A stretch of 64,000 bases of DNA from Urechidicola croceus. GTDB lineage: Bacteria > Bacteroidota > Bacteroidia > Flavobacteriales > Flavobacteriaceae. Location: assembly GCF_001761325.1 (NCBI RefSeq), contig NZ_CP017478.1, positions 2,129,501 to 2,193,500 of the forward strand, read 5' to 3'. The position numbers and the translations under genes are program-made. The notes under the pieces were generated by a model, which was not told the DNA's origin, searched no databases, and saw nothing but the letters and a program-made list of their open reading frames with translations. Position 1 is the first letter of the stretch, and each line of letters starts with the position of its first letter. Of the stretch, positions 45,577-55,297 are shown one piece after another.

Positions 45577-46257
45577 ATGGATTCATCGAAAGAAATAATT
45601 TGGAGTGAAAATCATAAAAACAAATCAATCAACTTCAATATTGTATCATACTTTATCAACTCAAATACTGTTGTAATTTCTACTCTCCTAATTTTAAGTA
45701 TTGGCCTATATTATAGTAGTATTATTCCAAAAGGTGATTTACTCATATATTTAAACAGTTTAAACTCTACCTTTTTAGACTTTCTATTTAAATATACAAC
45801 TTATTTTGGTGATGCCATTTTATACTTCCCAATTGTAATCTTATTTTGGTTTAAAAACAAAAATGCTATACTTCCATTAATTCTTTTATTAGTATTACAA
45901 ACTGCTTTTGTATGGTTCTTAAAAAAAATAGTTTTTACTAATTCTCTTAGACCTAGAGCCTATCTTGAAGAAATAAATTTATTTGAATTCATGCACAAAA
46001 TTGAAGGTATAAGAATTAATTGTTATAGTTCTTTTCCTTCTGGACATACTTTAACTGCCTTTGCATTGGCATTTTTCTTTATTTTCGTTTATAAAGTTGA
46101 TAAATGGTTACAATTCATTTTTGCACTTTGTGCTATTCTTGCTGGAATTAGCCGAGTTTATCTACTTCAACACTATTTTATTGACGTTGTTATTGGAGGT
46201 TTTTTAGGAATCATTACTGCTTTCCTCATTTCATTAAAATACAAGTTAAATAACTAA
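45577..46257 (+). CDS. PAP2-family membrane phosphatase
   Basis: A 226-residue phosphatase with six predicted helices and the PAP2 catalytic motifs: KIVFTNSLRPRAY (near residue 117), PSGH at 154-157 and SRVYLLQHYFIDV (Ser192, Arg193, His199, Asp203). It hydrolyses lipid phosphates at the periplasmic face. Undecaprenyl diphosphate recycling or lipid A dephosphorylation are both possible. It lies between two ArnT-like genes transcribed in the opposite direction and overlaps the end of the second by 4 bases. Confidence 0.9.
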   Translation: MDSSKEIIWSENHKNKSINFNIVSYFINSNTVVISTLLILSIGLYYSSIIPKGDLLIYLNSLNSTFLDFLFKYTTYFGDAILYFPIVILFWFKNKNAILPLILLLVLQTAFVWFLKKIVFTNSLRPRAYLEEINLFEFMHKIEGIRINCYSSFPSGHTLTAFALAFFFIFVYKVDKWLQFIFALCAILAGISRVYLLQHYFIDVVIGGFLGIITAFLISLKYKLNN

Positions 46258-47804
46258 AATTCCAAAATCAATGTAGTTGGGTTTTCAAAAATATCTTTTG
46301 CTTGAATTACTTCTTTTAAGCCAATTCGCTGAAAATCGGTCATATTTTCTTTTTTAACTCTTGTTATTACTTTTCCTCCTTCAGGATGATTTTTTATAAA
46401 CAATTCTAATTCTTCAATTGTTTTAAGTACTGGGATTTCCCTTTTAAACTCAAATACAAATGCTGGATTGAATTTTTGATACCCTACAACTGTTTCTTTA
46501 TCATTAAAAACATCTTTAGTCATTGAAATTGGATTATAAGAATCAATTTTAGGATATATAATATGAAAAAATAACAAAGCAATTAAAATCCATGAAGCAA
46601 TAATTACATGCAACCATTTTATATATGTCGTTCTATATACTAATGCTGTTACTGCTCCAATAGTCAATATAAAGAAAATAAATCCGAGATAGTATAAATG
46701 TGATATTGTTTTATCGTTATTTAAACCAACAGTAATTCCTATTGGCAACAATAAAGAAAAAATTAAAATTGCAATAAGATACTTCTTACGTTTCTTTTTT
46801 GAAACTTTAAACACTAATCCAGTCAACAAAATAAATAACCAAGGGTAAGCAGGAACTGTATAGTTTGGCAATTTAGTACTTGATATCATAAAAAAAATAA
46901 TTACTGCCAATGCAAAGCACAAAGAATATAGATAAAAAGTATTTTTATTTATTAGTTTTTTAATTTTTTTAACATCAAAAAGGAAAAAGAAAAAAGGTAT
47001 TAATCCAAGAATTACAAATACCAATGTTAAAAGAAAAATTCCACCATGCCCTTCCATAGTTTTACTAAACCTACCCATATTATGTTTAAAGAAAAAAGCC
47101 TCGGTATACTCACCATTGGTAGCTTTATGAACTAAATAAAACCATGGAAAAGCAATACCTATACTTATGAAAATTCCTAAAGGATTGATTCTGTTTATTG
47201 TTTTAATAGTAAATTCATTTTTCATTATTAAATATAGAAAAATAGAAAAGCCGCTTAAAACTATAGCTATCGGGCCTTTTGCTAAGATCCCAAATCCAAT
47301 AAGGATATAGAAAAGCCACCAATGTAGTTTATTTTTATTTTCATAAAATTCATAAAAAGAAAACCCAGCAAAAGTCAAAATGAATATTAAATAAGGATCT
47401 GGTACAGCCATGTGCATTTGAATGTTAAAATGCAAAGATGAAAGCAGTAATATTCCACTAAAAAAACCTATTTTCTCATTGATATTTTTTGCTGTAAAAA
47501 AGTAAACTATAAGTATTGTAAACAATCCCATTAAAGATGAAAATAATCGTGCAGAAAATGGACTAACTCCAAACAACTTAAAAGATAAAATCATAAAATA
47601 ATAATGCAACGGAGGTTTATCTGTTCTTAAATTACCATTAAATTTTGGCACTATTAAATCATTGTTAACAATCATTTCTCTTGCCGCTTCAACATTTTTA
47701 ACTTCATCTAAAGAGTAGATATCTATTTTACTGATTCCTGCAGTAAACAATAATGATGAGAGTAATATTAGAATAAGTATTTGTTGAGGTTTTTGCAGTA
47801 ACAT
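46254..47804 (-). CDS. GT39/ArnT-like membrane glycosyltransferase
   Basis: A 516-residue GT-C-fold membrane enzyme with about 11 helices. The first periplasmic loop has SLDEVKNVEAAREM and DKPPLHYYFMILSFKLFGVSPFSARL, the acidic and DKPP motifs seen in ArnT and related transferases. It probably transfers a sugar from a polyprenyl-phosphate carrier made by the adjacent GT2. It is divergent from that GT2 gene across a 144-base gap and is a diverged paralogue of the protein at 43718-45376, not a recent duplicate. Confidence 0.89.
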   Translation of the reverse strand: MLLQKPQQILILILLSSLLFTAGISKIDIYSLDEVKNVEAAREMIVNNDLIVPKFNGNLRTDKPPLHYYFMILSFKLFGVSPFSARLFSSLMGLFTILIVYFFTAKNINEKIGFFSGILLLSSLHFNIQMHMAVPDPYLIFILTFAGFSFYEFYENKNKLHWWLFYILIGFGILAKGPIAIVLSGFSIFLYLIMKNEFTIKTINRINPLGIFISIGIAFPWFYLVHKATNGEYTEAFFFKHNMGRFSKTMEGHGGIFLLTLVFVILGLIPFFFFLFDVKKIKKLINKNTFYLYSLCFALAVIIFFMISSTKLPNYTVPAYPWLFILLTGLVFKVSKKKRKKYLIAILIFSLLLPIGITVGLNNDKTISHLYYLGFIFFILTIGAVTALVYRTTYIKWLHVIIASWILIALLFFHIIYPKIDSYNPISMTKDVFNDKETVVGYQKFNPAFVFEFKREIPVLKTIEELELFIKNHPEGGKVITRVKKENMTDFQRIGLKEVIQAKDIFENPTTLILEF

Positions 47805-47918
47805 CTAATACAATTTTAGTACGTTTTATTAAAAAACAAGGTACTATTATTACAAAACCTTAATATTAATTTAAAGTTATTTTACTCTTTATTTTACGCA
47901 GTAAAAAGCCTTCAAAAC

Positions 47919-47926
47919 TATCTTTG
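47919..47926 (+). promoter_or_regulatory. -7 element of the GT2 gene
   Basis: TATCTTTG (exact TAnnTTTG) lies 22 bases before the ATG at 47949. Confidence 0.55.
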
Positions 47927-47948
47927 TATAAAACCAAAATCTCAAAAG

Positions 47949-48923
47949 ATGTACACCCAAAGTCTTTGTTCAATAGTTATTCCTGTATATGACGAAAGTG
48001 AAAACGTAGCACTTATGGTCAATGCAATTGAGAATGCCATGAATCATTTCAACTATGAAATAATATTAATTGATGATTGTTCAAAAGATGATACAGTAAA
48101 CACTATAAAAAAATTAAAAAATCATAATATCTCTCTTATTGAGTTAAAGAAAAATTACGGTCAAAGTTCAGCACTTAGTGCGGGTATTGATTTTGCAAAA
48201 GGTGATTATATAATCACTATGGATGGTGATTTACAAAATGACCCAACTGACATACCAATGATGCTCGAAACAATGCAACTAGGTGAATGGGATGTTGTCA
48301 CAGGTATTCGCCAAAAAAGAAAAGATAATCTAATTAGAAAAATTCCTTCTAAAATTGCCAATTATATTATTAGAAAATCTACTGGACTTGATATCAAAGA
48401 TCATGGTTGTGCTCTAAAAGTTTTTAATAGAGAAACTGCTAAAGATTTAGATATATATGGTGAACTTCATCGATTTATAACTTTAGTTGCATATATAAAT
48501 GGCGCACGAGTTACTCAAGTTAAAGTAAAACATCACCCACGTAAATATGGCAAATCAAAATATGGTTTAAATCGAACCTTTAAAGTACTTAATGATTTAA
48601 TTCTTTTATTATTTCAAAGAAAATATCTTCAAAAACCTATTTATTTATTTGGAAATATTGGCATGCTTATTTTTGGTTCTGGAATGTTAATTAATGTATA
48701 TCTATTTACTTTAAAAATATTAAGTTATGAAATAGGCAGTAGACCTCTTCTAATTTTAGGAGTACTATTAACCTTAGTCGGCATTCAATTATTTACCGTA
48801 GGAATTATTTTAGATTTACAAATGAGAACCTACTATGAATCTCAAAATAAAAGACCATTTAACATTAGAAAAATAAGCACTTTTGAATCCAAACCTGAAG
48901 AAAGTATTTATAAAGTTTCTTAA
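47949..48923 (+). CDS. GT2 polyprenyl-phosphate glycosyltransferase (ArnC/DPM1-like)
   Basis: A 324-residue enzyme with an N-terminal GT-A domain (SIVIPVYDESENV, IDDCSKDDT, DXD at Asp92-Asp94 in MDGDLQNDP, then KRKDNLIRKI) and two C-terminal membrane helices (about residues 230-300). This architecture is that of ArnC, GtrB and dolichol-phosphate mannose synthases, which load a sugar onto polyprenyl phosphate on the cytoplasmic face. The lipid-linked sugar would feed the two ArnT-like transferases. The downstream UPF0104 gene overlaps its 3' end by 41 bases. Confidence 0.93.
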   Translation: MYTQSLCSIVIPVYDESENVALMVNAIENAMNHFNYEIILIDDCSKDDTVNTIKKLKNHNISLIELKKNYGQSSALSAGIDFAKGDYIITMDGDLQNDPTDIPMMLETMQLGEWDVVTGIRQKRKDNLIRKIPSKIANYIIRKSTGLDIKDHGCALKVFNRETAKDLDIYGELHRFITLVAYINGARVTQVKVKHHPRKYGKSKYGLNRTFKVLNDLILLLFQRKYLQKPIYLFGNIGMLIFGSGMLINVYLFTLKILSYEIGSRPLLILGVLLTLVGIQLFTVGIILDLQMRTYYESQNKRPFNIRKISTFESKPEESIYKVS

Positions 48924-49752
48924 AATCAGTATTAGCGTTGTATTGCTATACTTTGTTTTTAAAAAAGTCCCTTTTAATGACGTTTGGAGAACTATTCGAA
49001 CTTCAAAACTAATTTATTTAATCCTAGCAACAATCAGTTTTTTACTTTCTCAAATAATTTCATCATCACGATTACTATTATATTTTAAAGCACAGTCGTT
49101 CAATTTATCATCAAAAAGCAACCTTGTTTTATACTTTATCGGAATGTTTTATAATTTTTTTATTCCAGGTGGAATAGGTGGCGATGCATATAAAATATAT
49201 CTTTTAAAAAAGCGCTTTAATTGGAAAACAAAACTATTAGCATCGGCAGTTTTTTTCGATAGATTAAATGGTTTAATAGGTATTTTATGTTGGATAATTG
49301 CTCTATTGATGCTTTTCGAGTTACAGGAAACCAAAAAACTCATTTTTGTATTTCCAATTGTATTGATTGGTTTGATAGTTTTTTCGAAATTATTTTTTCA
49401 AAAAATGGCTCCGATTTATAATTCAATATTTCTTAAATCACTTTTATATTCAACACTTATTCAAGGGCTACAAATTTTATGTGTGCTTTTCATTTTGAAA
49501 TCATTGAACATTGAAAAAAACTACCTTGAATATATTTTAATTTTCTTGGTTTCATCAGTTTTGAGTGTTATTTCTTTTGCCGGAATTGGTGTACGAGAAT
49601 TTTTATTTCTAACTGCTGCAAAGTTTTTTAATTTCAATTCAAAAACATCCATTTCCATTGGATTGATTTTTACAATCATTACTGCTTTTATAGCATTATT
49701 AGGTTTATTTTTTGAACTCAAAAAAAAAGATTTTAATCTTAATAAATCTTAA
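48883..49752 (+). CDS. UPF0104/LPG-synthase TM-domain family membrane protein
   Basis: A 289-residue protein with about seven or eight helices and the family features FFIPGGIGGDAYKIYLLKK and FAGIGVREFLFL. This matches the transmembrane domain of lysylphosphatidylglycerol synthases (MprF-like flippase part), without the aminoacyltransferase domain. Such proteins are often encoded beside GT2 genes and may flip glycolipids (inference). The start is TTG at 48883, inside the GT2 gene; no ATG is available near the first helix. A short dyad follows the stop (49753-49772). Confidence 0.85.
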   Translation: MNPNLKKVFIKFLKISISVVLLYFVFKKVPFNDVWRTIRTSKLIYLILATISFLLSQIISSSRLLLYFKAQSFNLSSKSNLVLYFIGMFYNFFIPGGIGGDAYKIYLLKKRFNWKTKLLASAVFFDRLNGLIGILCWIIALLMLFELQETKKLIFVFPIVLIGLIVFSKLFFQKMAPIYNSIFLKSLLYSTLIQGLQILCVLFILKSLNIEKNYLEYILIFLVSSVLSVISFAGIGVREFLFLTAAKFFNFNSKTSISIGLIFTIITAFIALLGLFFELKKKDFNLNKS

Positions 49753-49821
49753 AAGTATCATTTGTGATACTTCTCTTATTTGTCTAACTTCGCCCTTACA
49801 CTTATTTAAAATATTTACTCC

Positions 49822-52428
49822 TTGGCAAAAGCGAAAAAAGTCACTCCATTAATGAAACAATACAACTCGATTAAGGCGAAATATCCTGATGCGATGTTAC
49901 TGTTTAGAGTTGGAGATTTTTATGAAACTTTTGGTGATGATGCCGTAAAAGCCGCAAAAATTTTAGGAATCGTTTTAACAAAACGTGGAGCAGGAAGTGA
50001 AACCGAAACAGCACTTGCTGGTTTTCCTCATCATTCTATGAATACCTACTTACCAAAACTGGTAAAAGCAGGTTGTAGAGTCGCGATTTGTGATCAGTTA
50101 GAAGATCCTAAAATGACCAAAACCATAGTAAAACGCGGTGTTACAGAATTGGTCACTCCTGGAGTTGCATTGAATGACGAAGTTTTACAAGCCAAAACCA
50201 ATAACTTTTTAGCAGCCATTCACTTTGGCAAAAAATTGATTGGAATTTCGTTCCTAGATGTTTCCACTGGTGAATATCTAGCCGCTCAAGGAAATGGAGA
50301 ATACATTGATAAGTTATTACAAAATTTCAATCCAAGTGAAGTATTAGTTCAAAAACAATATAAAGGGAAATTTTTAGAGGTTTTTGGTGATAGATTTAAT
50401 CGTTTTTATTTAGATGATTGGGTTTTTCAAAGTGATTATGCCAATGAAAGCCTCACCAATCATTTCAAAATAAAATCTTTAAAAGGTTTTGGAATTGATG
50501 AACTTTCAGAAGGTATAATTGCTGCTGGTGCAGTGTTGTATTACTTATCAGAAACGCAGCATAACAAATTAGAGCACATAACTTCTATCAATCGTATTGC
50601 AGAAGATAATTATGTATGGATGGATCGTTTTACCATTCGGAATTTAGAATTGTATTATGCCAATTCTCCCGAAGCAGTAACGCTTTTGGATGTCATTGAT
50701 AAGACTATTTCTCCAATGGGAGGACGTTTATTGAAACGATGGTTAGCGTTGCCTTTAAAGAATGCTGAACAGATAAAAAAGCGTCACGAAATTGTAAAAT
50801 ATTTGATTGACAACGATAATTTCTTTGAAACTGCAACCTATCAAATAAATCAAATAAGTGATATTGAGCGACTCATTTCAAAAGTTGCCACAGGAAAAAT
50901 TAGCCCAAAAGAGGTTGTACTTTTAAAAGATTCTTTAAAAGCAATTTTACCTATTAAATCATCTGCAGAAGAAAGTGACAATTCGTTTTTACAACATATC
51001 GGAAACGAATTGGATGATTGCAAAGTACTGATTGAAAAAATTACGCAAACCGTTAATGAAAATGCTCCTGTAAACATTAATAAAGGAAATGCGATAGCAG
51101 AAGGTGTTTCACAAGAATTAGACGATTTACGCGCTATTTCTACTTCTGGAAAAGAATATTTAGATAATATGTTGGCTCGTGAAACGGAGCGAACAGGAAT
51201 TTCATCCTTAAAAATTGCTTTCAACAACGTTTTTGGATATTATATTGAAGTTCGAAATACACATAAAGACAAAGTACCTGAAGAGTGGATTCGTAAACAA
51301 ACATTGGTAAGTGCTGAAAGATACATTACAGAAGAACTTAAAGAATACGAAACAAAAATTTTAGGTGCCGAAGAAAAAATTGGACAATTAGAAAGTCAGA
51401 TTTTTAACGATTTGGTTACCTTCTTAATCAAATTTATAAAACCAGTCCAAAAAAATGCACAGTTAATTGCTCAAATTGACTGTTTATGTTCATTTGCAAA
51501 AACAGCAAAAGACTACAATTATGTGCGACCAATTATTGATGAAAGTACCGATCTTGAAATTAAAAATGGTCGTCATCCAGTAATTGAAAAGCAGTTGCCG
51601 ATAGGTGAAGAATATATTGCCAATGATGTTGTGCTGAATCGCAATCAACAACAAATCATTATGATTACAGGACCAAATATGAGTGGTAAATCTGCTATTT
51701 TACGTCAAACGGCTTTGATCGTTTTATTGGCACAAATGGGAAGTTATGTTCCTGCTCAAAATGCCAAAATTGGCGTTATAGATAAGATTTTTACACGTGT
51801 TGGTGCAAGTGATAATATTTCGATGGGAGAGTCTACCTTTATGGTTGAAATGAATGAAACCGCAAGTATTTTGAATAATCTTTCAGAAAGAAGTTTGATT
51901 TTATTAGATGAAATTGGTCGTGGAACAAGTACCTATGACGGAATTTCAATTGCTTGGGCAATTGCAGAATATATTCACGAACATCCAACAAAAGCGAAAA
52001 CTTTATTTGCTACCCATTATCACGAATTAAATGATATGACGGAAACTTTTGAACGCGTTAAGAACTTCAATGTTTCAGTAAAGGAATTAAAAGACAATGT
52101 TATTTTCTTACGAAAATTAGTTGCAGGAGGAAGTGAACATAGTTTTGGTATTCATGTAGCCAAATTGGCTGGAATGCCTTCAACAGTCATTCACAGAGCA
52201 AATAAAATGTTGAAGAAATTAGAGCAAAGTCATTCTTCTGAAGAAATAAAAGACAAACTAAAACAAGCACAGGAAGAAGAAGATGTACAGTTGAGTTTTT
52301 TTAAGTTAGACGATCCACTTTTAGAAAATATCAAAGAAGAGATATTAACTACTAATATTGATACTTTAACTCCAATTGAAGCGTTAATGAAATTGAATGA
52401 GATTAAACGAATGTTGACGAAGAAATAA
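49822..52428 (+). CDS. mutS: DNA mismatch repair protein MutS
   Basis: An 868-residue MutS. The mismatch-binding domain has the Phe-X-Glu wedge in [11 protein letters not shown] (near residue 35). Connector, lever and clamp regions follow, and the ATPase domain has GPNMSGKS at 617-624, the Walker [17 protein letters not shown] and the [10 protein letters not shown] block, with a C-terminal helix-turn-helix region. The start is TTG at 49822 (preceded by CTCC), giving [17 protein letters not shown], the expected N-terminus. It recognises base mismatches and starts repair. It appears monocistronic or linked to the UPF0104 gene. Confidence 0.97.
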   Translation: MAKAKKVTPLMKQYNSIKAKYPDAMLLFRVGDFYETFGDDAVKAAKILGIVLTKRGAGSETETALAGFPHHSMNTYLPKLVKAGCRVAICDQLEDPKMTKTIVKRGVTELVTPGVALNDEVLQAKTNNFLAAIHFGKKLIGISFLDVSTGEYLAAQGNGEYIDKLLQNFNPSEVLVQKQYKGKFLEVFGDRFNRFYLDDWVFQSDYANESLTNHFKIKSLKGFGIDELSEGIIAAGAVLYYLSETQHNKLEHITSINRIAEDNYVWMDRFTIRNLELYYANSPEAVTLLDVIDKTISPMGGRLLKRWLALPLKNAEQIKKRHEIVKYLIDNDNFFETATYQINQISDIERLISKVATGKISPKEVVLLKDSLKAILPIKSSAEESDNSFLQHIGNELDDCKVLIEKITQTVNENAPVNINKGNAIAEGVSQELDDLRAISTSGKEYLDNMLARETERTGISSLKIAFNNVFGYYIEVRNTHKDKVPEEWIRKQTLVSAERYITEELKEYETKILGAEEKIGQLESQIFNDLVTFLIKFIKPVQKNAQLIAQIDCLCSFAKTAKDYNYVRPIIDESTDLEIKNGRHPVIEKQLPIGEEYIANDVVLNRNQQQIIMITGPNMSGKSAILRQTALIVLLAQMGSYVPAQNAKIGVIDKIFTRVGASDNISMGESTFMVEMNETASILNNLSERSLILLDEIGRGTSTYDGISIAWAIAEYIHEHPTKAKTLFATHYHELNDMTETFERVKNFNVSVKELKDNVIFLRKLVAGGSEHSFGIHVAKLAGMPSTVIHRANKMLKKLEQSHSSEEIKDKLKQAQEEEDVQLSFFKLDDPLLENIKEEILTTNIDTLTPIEALMKLNEIKRMLTKK

Positions 52429-52471
52429 TAAATTTATCACTCAACTAAGTCATAAACCAAAAACATAACAG

Positions 52472-52939
52472 ATGAAAATCAATTTAAAATTAATACTTGT
52501 AATTTTTGTTAGTGTATTTATAACACCTAAAGTTAATGCTCAAGAAATAAAAGACACGCACAAAGATTCGCTAAACACTATAATTTCAGAATATTATAAA
52601 TTAAACCTTAAAATATTTCAATCAAATTCAACTCTTGATGATATTGATAAAGCCTTTGAACTTTTTACTGAAGATTTCACATATACACATCCTAAATATG
52701 GTGGAACATATACTAGAAAAGATTTGTATGATGGTTATGTTAGAAATCAAAAAAATGGAGGTTATGACGGGACGGTAACTGACATTAAAATATTAAATAA
52801 AATTATTGGGTTGAATGCTGTTGTTATTGAAAAACAGTTTATTGAAAAAAAAGAGGGTGAAATTCAAAAAGGAGGAGCTGAAATGACTCTTTTTGAGTTT
52901 AAAGATGGAAAAATATCTAAAATATTTGAATATTGGTAA
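52472..52939 (+). CDS. Exported NTF2/SnoaL-like protein
   Basis: A 155-residue protein with a signal peptide (ending KVNAQ) and one NTF2-like cone domain: TIISEYYKLNLKIFQ, DDIDKAFELFTEDFTYTHPKYGGTYTRKDLYDGYVRN, then AVVIEKQFIEKK and FEFKDGKISKIFEYW. Such domains serve as small-molecule binding pockets, isomerases or hydrolases; no catalytic residues point to one of these. It stands between mutS and an RNA methylase gene on the same strand. Confidence 0.82.
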   Translation: MKINLKLILVIFVSVFITPKVNAQEIKDTHKDSLNTIISEYYKLNLKIFQSNSTLDDIDKAFELFTEDFTYTHPKYGGTYTRKDLYDGYVRNQKNGGYDGTVTDIKILNKIIGLNAVVIEKQFIEKKEGEIQKGGAEMTLFEFKDGKISKIFEYW

Positions 52940-52957
52940 AATGTGTATTAATTAATA

Positions 52958-53410
52958 ATGGTAAATAATTTAGAACAAGGATATTTCGGAATTGGAATTC
53001 AAAATGGTAAAACCCCTGAAAACTTAGGTGTTTTATGGCGTTCTGCTCAAAATATGGGAGCAAGTTTTATTTTCACCATCGGAAATAGATATGCAAAACA
53101 GGCTTGTGATACACATAAAGCTGTTGGCGCTATGCCCTATTTTCACTACGATACATTTAATGAGTTTTATACTAATTTACCCAAAGGCGCTATGCTTGTT
53201 GGAGTTGAATTGGATGAAGCTGCTGTACAATTAGAAACATTTAAGCATCCTCGACGTTGTGTTTATTTATTGGGTGCCGAAGATCATGGGTTATCAAAAA
53301 AAGCCATTGAAAAATCGCATCATTTAGTAAAATTTAAATCAGAACTAAGTTTAAATGTATCTGTTGCAGGAAGTATAATAATGTATGATCGTCAAGCCAA
53401 ACTATTTTAA
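52958..53410 (+). CDS. TrmH-family RNA methyltransferase (TrmL-like)
   Basis: A 150-residue minimal SPOUT methylase: GIQNGKTPENLGVLWRSAQNMGA (motif 1 with Asn and Arg), YLLGAEDHGLSK (motif 2) and LSLNVSVAGSIIMYDRQ (motif 3). The size and lack of extra domains resemble TrmL, which methylates the tRNA wobble ribose, but the target is not proven. It is not close to the other SPOUT protein at 43151-43681. It is followed by tatA with its own promoter. Confidence 0.9.
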   Translation: MVNNLEQGYFGIGIQNGKTPENLGVLWRSAQNMGASFIFTIGNRYAKQACDTHKAVGAMPYFHYDTFNEFYTNLPKGAMLVGVELDEAAVQLETFKHPRRCVYLLGAEDHGLSKKAIEKSHHLVKFKSELSLNVSVAGSIIMYDRQAKLF

Positions 53411-53420
53411 GTTTTTATAG

Positions 53421-53428
53421 TATATTTG
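53421..53428 (+). promoter_or_regulatory. -7 element of the tatA gene
   Basis: TATATTTG (exact TAnnTTTG) lies 16 bases before the ATG at 53445. Confidence 0.55.
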
Positions 53429-53444
53429 TCCATATTTTAAGCAT

Positions 53445-53714
53445 ATGTTTTTATTCATTAGTGGTCCAGAAATTTTTGTTATCATATTGATTGTGGTGAT
53501 GCTTTTTGGTGCCGATAAAATACCTGAAATTGCTCGTACACTTGGCAAAACGATGCGTCAAGTTAAAGATGCTACCAACGATATTAAACGTGAAATAAAG
53601 GATAGTGCTGAAAAACAAGGAATCGATACTAATTTTACAAAAGACATTCAACAAGGTATCAATAAAGTAAAAGACGATATTGATGATATTACTGGACCTA
53701 TAAAAAGAATGTAG
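53445..53714 (+). CDS. tatA: Twin-arginine translocase TatA/E family subunit
   Basis: An 89-residue protein with the Tat signature: an N-terminal membrane helix (PEIFVIILIVVMLFGADKIPEI), then an amphipathic helix (ARTLGKTMRQVKDATNDIKREI) and a charged tail. It forms the pore that exports folded proteins. It could be TatA or the TatA-type homologue that replaces TatB in Bacteroidota. tatC is not in the window. The tail ends one base before the convergent O-methyltransferase. Confidence 0.92.
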   Translation: MFLFISGPEIFVIILIVVMLFGADKIPEIARTLGKTMRQVKDATNDIKREIKDSAEKQGIDTNFTKDIQQGINKVKDDIDDITGPIKRM

Positions 53715-54356
53715 TTATTTTACCCTAGAAATTGTCAATCCATCTCGAATTGGCAACAATACAGTTTCAACTCTCGTATCTTCTTTTAATAATTTATTAT
53801 AAGTTATAAGTGCAGGAGTATCAAGATCTTTAGGTCTAATTTCTTCGATTACTTTTCCGCTCCATAAAACATTATCAGAAAGTATAATTCCACCTTTATT
53901 CATTTTACCAATTATAGCATGAAAATAATTTGAATAATTACTTTTATCTGCGTCAATAAAAACCAAATCAAAAGTAGAATCAATAGTTGGAATAATATCT
54001 ATTGCATTACCCACATATTGTTTTATTTGATTTCCAAAGTCTGATTTGTCAAAATATTTTCTTTGAAAATCATACAATTCCTCATTTTTATCAATCGTAT
54101 AAAGCGTACCTTTTTCATGCATTCCTTCTGCCAAACATAATGCTGAATAACCCGTATAAGTTCCTATTTCTAAAATGTTTTTTGGATTTGTTAACTTAGA
54201 AATCATTGATAAAACACGTCCTTGAAAATGACCACTTAGCATTCGTGGATTAATCATTTTTTGCCAAGTTTCTCTTTGTAATTCCTGCAATAATTTTGGT
54301 TCGTTTTCGGAATGGTTAACAACGTAATTGTCTAATTTTTCGGGTAAGAAATCCAT
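53715..54356 (-). CDS. SAM-dependent O-methyltransferase (COMT-like family 3)
   Basis: A 213-residue class I methyltransferase. The SAM motif is ILEIGTYTGYSALCLA, with LYTIDKNEE and LVFIDADKSNYSNYF supplying metal-ligand acidic residues, then LSDNVLWSGKV and the C-terminal LPIRDGLTISR. This is the catechol/caffeoyl-CoA-type O-methyltransferase family, with broad or unknown small-molecule substrates in bacteria. It converges directly with tatA. Confidence 0.92.
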   Translation of the reverse strand: MDFLPEKLDNYVVNHSENEPKLLQELQRETWQKMINPRMLSGHFQGRVLSMISKLTNPKNILEIGTYTGYSALCLAEGMHEKGTLYTIDKNEELYDFQRKYFDKSDFGNQIKQYVGNAIDIIPTIDSTFDLVFIDADKSNYSNYFHAIIGKMNKGGIILSDNVLWSGKVIEEIRPKDLDTPALITYNKLLKEDTRVETVLLPIRDGLTISRVK

Positions 54357-54410
54357 AATAGTTATTTGGAGTTCAAAAATATAAAAAGTGGGTGTTTTAA
54401 ATTCCTTCTT

Positions 54411-54683
54411 TTAATTTATTTTCAATCTTTTTTTAATCTCTTCTTCTAACTTTTTCTTTTCAATTTCTGAAAGTCTTTTTTGCTCTGAACATTTACAATG
54501 TTCGGCGTAGTTTCCAAAGACCTTTGACATAAAAGAGTTTTGTTTTGTATATTTTTTGCAGACTTTACAGAATAAAAAATGAAAATTCAACTTTACCTTT
54601 TCCAAAAATGAAGATTCTCCATATTGAGATTTATCACAAATTGTTGTAGCTTCATCACATGAAATTAATATTTTACTCATCAT
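54411..54683 (-). CDS. Putative zinc-binding anti-sigma factor
   Basis: A 90-residue protein starting ISCDEATTICDKSQ and continuing LEKVKLNFHFLFCKVCKKY. The C-x6-C then H-x3-C-x2-C spacing is that of zinc-finger anti-sigma (ZAS/zf-HC2-like) proteins. A charged C-terminal helix follows, without a membrane segment. It begins 4 bases after the ECF sigma gene on the same strand, the usual arrangement for a sigma/anti-sigma pair. A cytoplasmic redox or zinc sensor is plausible (inference). Confidence 0.75.
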   Translation of the reverse strand: MMSKILISCDEATTICDKSQYGESSFLEKVKLNFHFLFCKVCKKYTKQNSFMSKVFGNYAEHCKCSEQKRLSEIEKKKLEEEIKKRLKIN

Positions 54684-54687
54684 TTAA

Positions 54688-55257
54688 TTATTTATTAAAC
54701 CAATTATCTTCCATACATCTTCGCAATTGAGTTCTTGCTCTGTGGATAATAACCCATAAGTTTGACGCTGTTATATCTAACTCCTTACATATTTCTTCTG
54801 TTTCAAACCCTTGTATTGTTTTCATTCTAAAGACCATTCCGTATTTCTCTGGTAATTTATCGATACACATTTCTAAAGTGTCTTTGAGTTCATCATTCTC
54901 TATATCCTTATCAGTATCATTAGTCCAACTATTGGGTACTCTTTCTTCAATCCATTCACCTGCATTATCTCCATCGGAATAAAAATTCATTCGCACTTCT
55001 GCTTTACCTTTAGTCGAATTAATTTTACGATAATGATCAATAATTTTTCTTTTTAATATAGAAATAAGCCATGTACGCTCACTTGCTTTTCCTTGAAAAT
55101 TTTTCATTGATTTTAATCCTGAAAAAAAAGTTTCTTGTACTAAATCTCTTGCGATTTCGTCATTACTTACACGTGAGATTGTGTAATTAAATAAATAATC
55201 GGAATAAGATTGCACCCACTTTTCGGGCGATAAGGTATGTACTTGGTTTGTTGACAT
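54688..55257 (-). CDS. ECF-type RNA polymerase sigma factor
   Basis: A 189-residue ECF sigma factor with sigma region 2 (YSDYLFNYTISRVSNDEIARDLVQETFFSGLKS, ERTWLISILKRKIIDHYRK) and region 4 (LPEKYGMVFRMKTIQGFETEEICKELDITASNLWVIIHRARTQLRRCM). It should direct polymerase to its own small regulon, held in check by the Cys-rich protein that follows. The linker is about 50 residues and contains a Trp/Glu-rich insertion. It is read 40 bases downstream of the PD40 gene, possibly in the same transcript. Confidence 0.94.
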   Translation of the reverse strand: MSTNQVHTLSPEKWVQSYSDYLFNYTISRVSNDEIARDLVQETFFSGLKSMKNFQGKASERTWLISILKRKIIDHYRKINSTKGKAEVRMNFYSDGDNAGEWIEERVPNSWTNDTDKDIENDELKDTLEMCIDKLPEKYGMVFRMKTIQGFETEEICKELDITASNLWVIIHRARTQLRRCMEDNWFNK

Positions 55258-55297
55258 TAAATTTTACCCAGTTTTTAGTTTGACAAGATATAAAATT

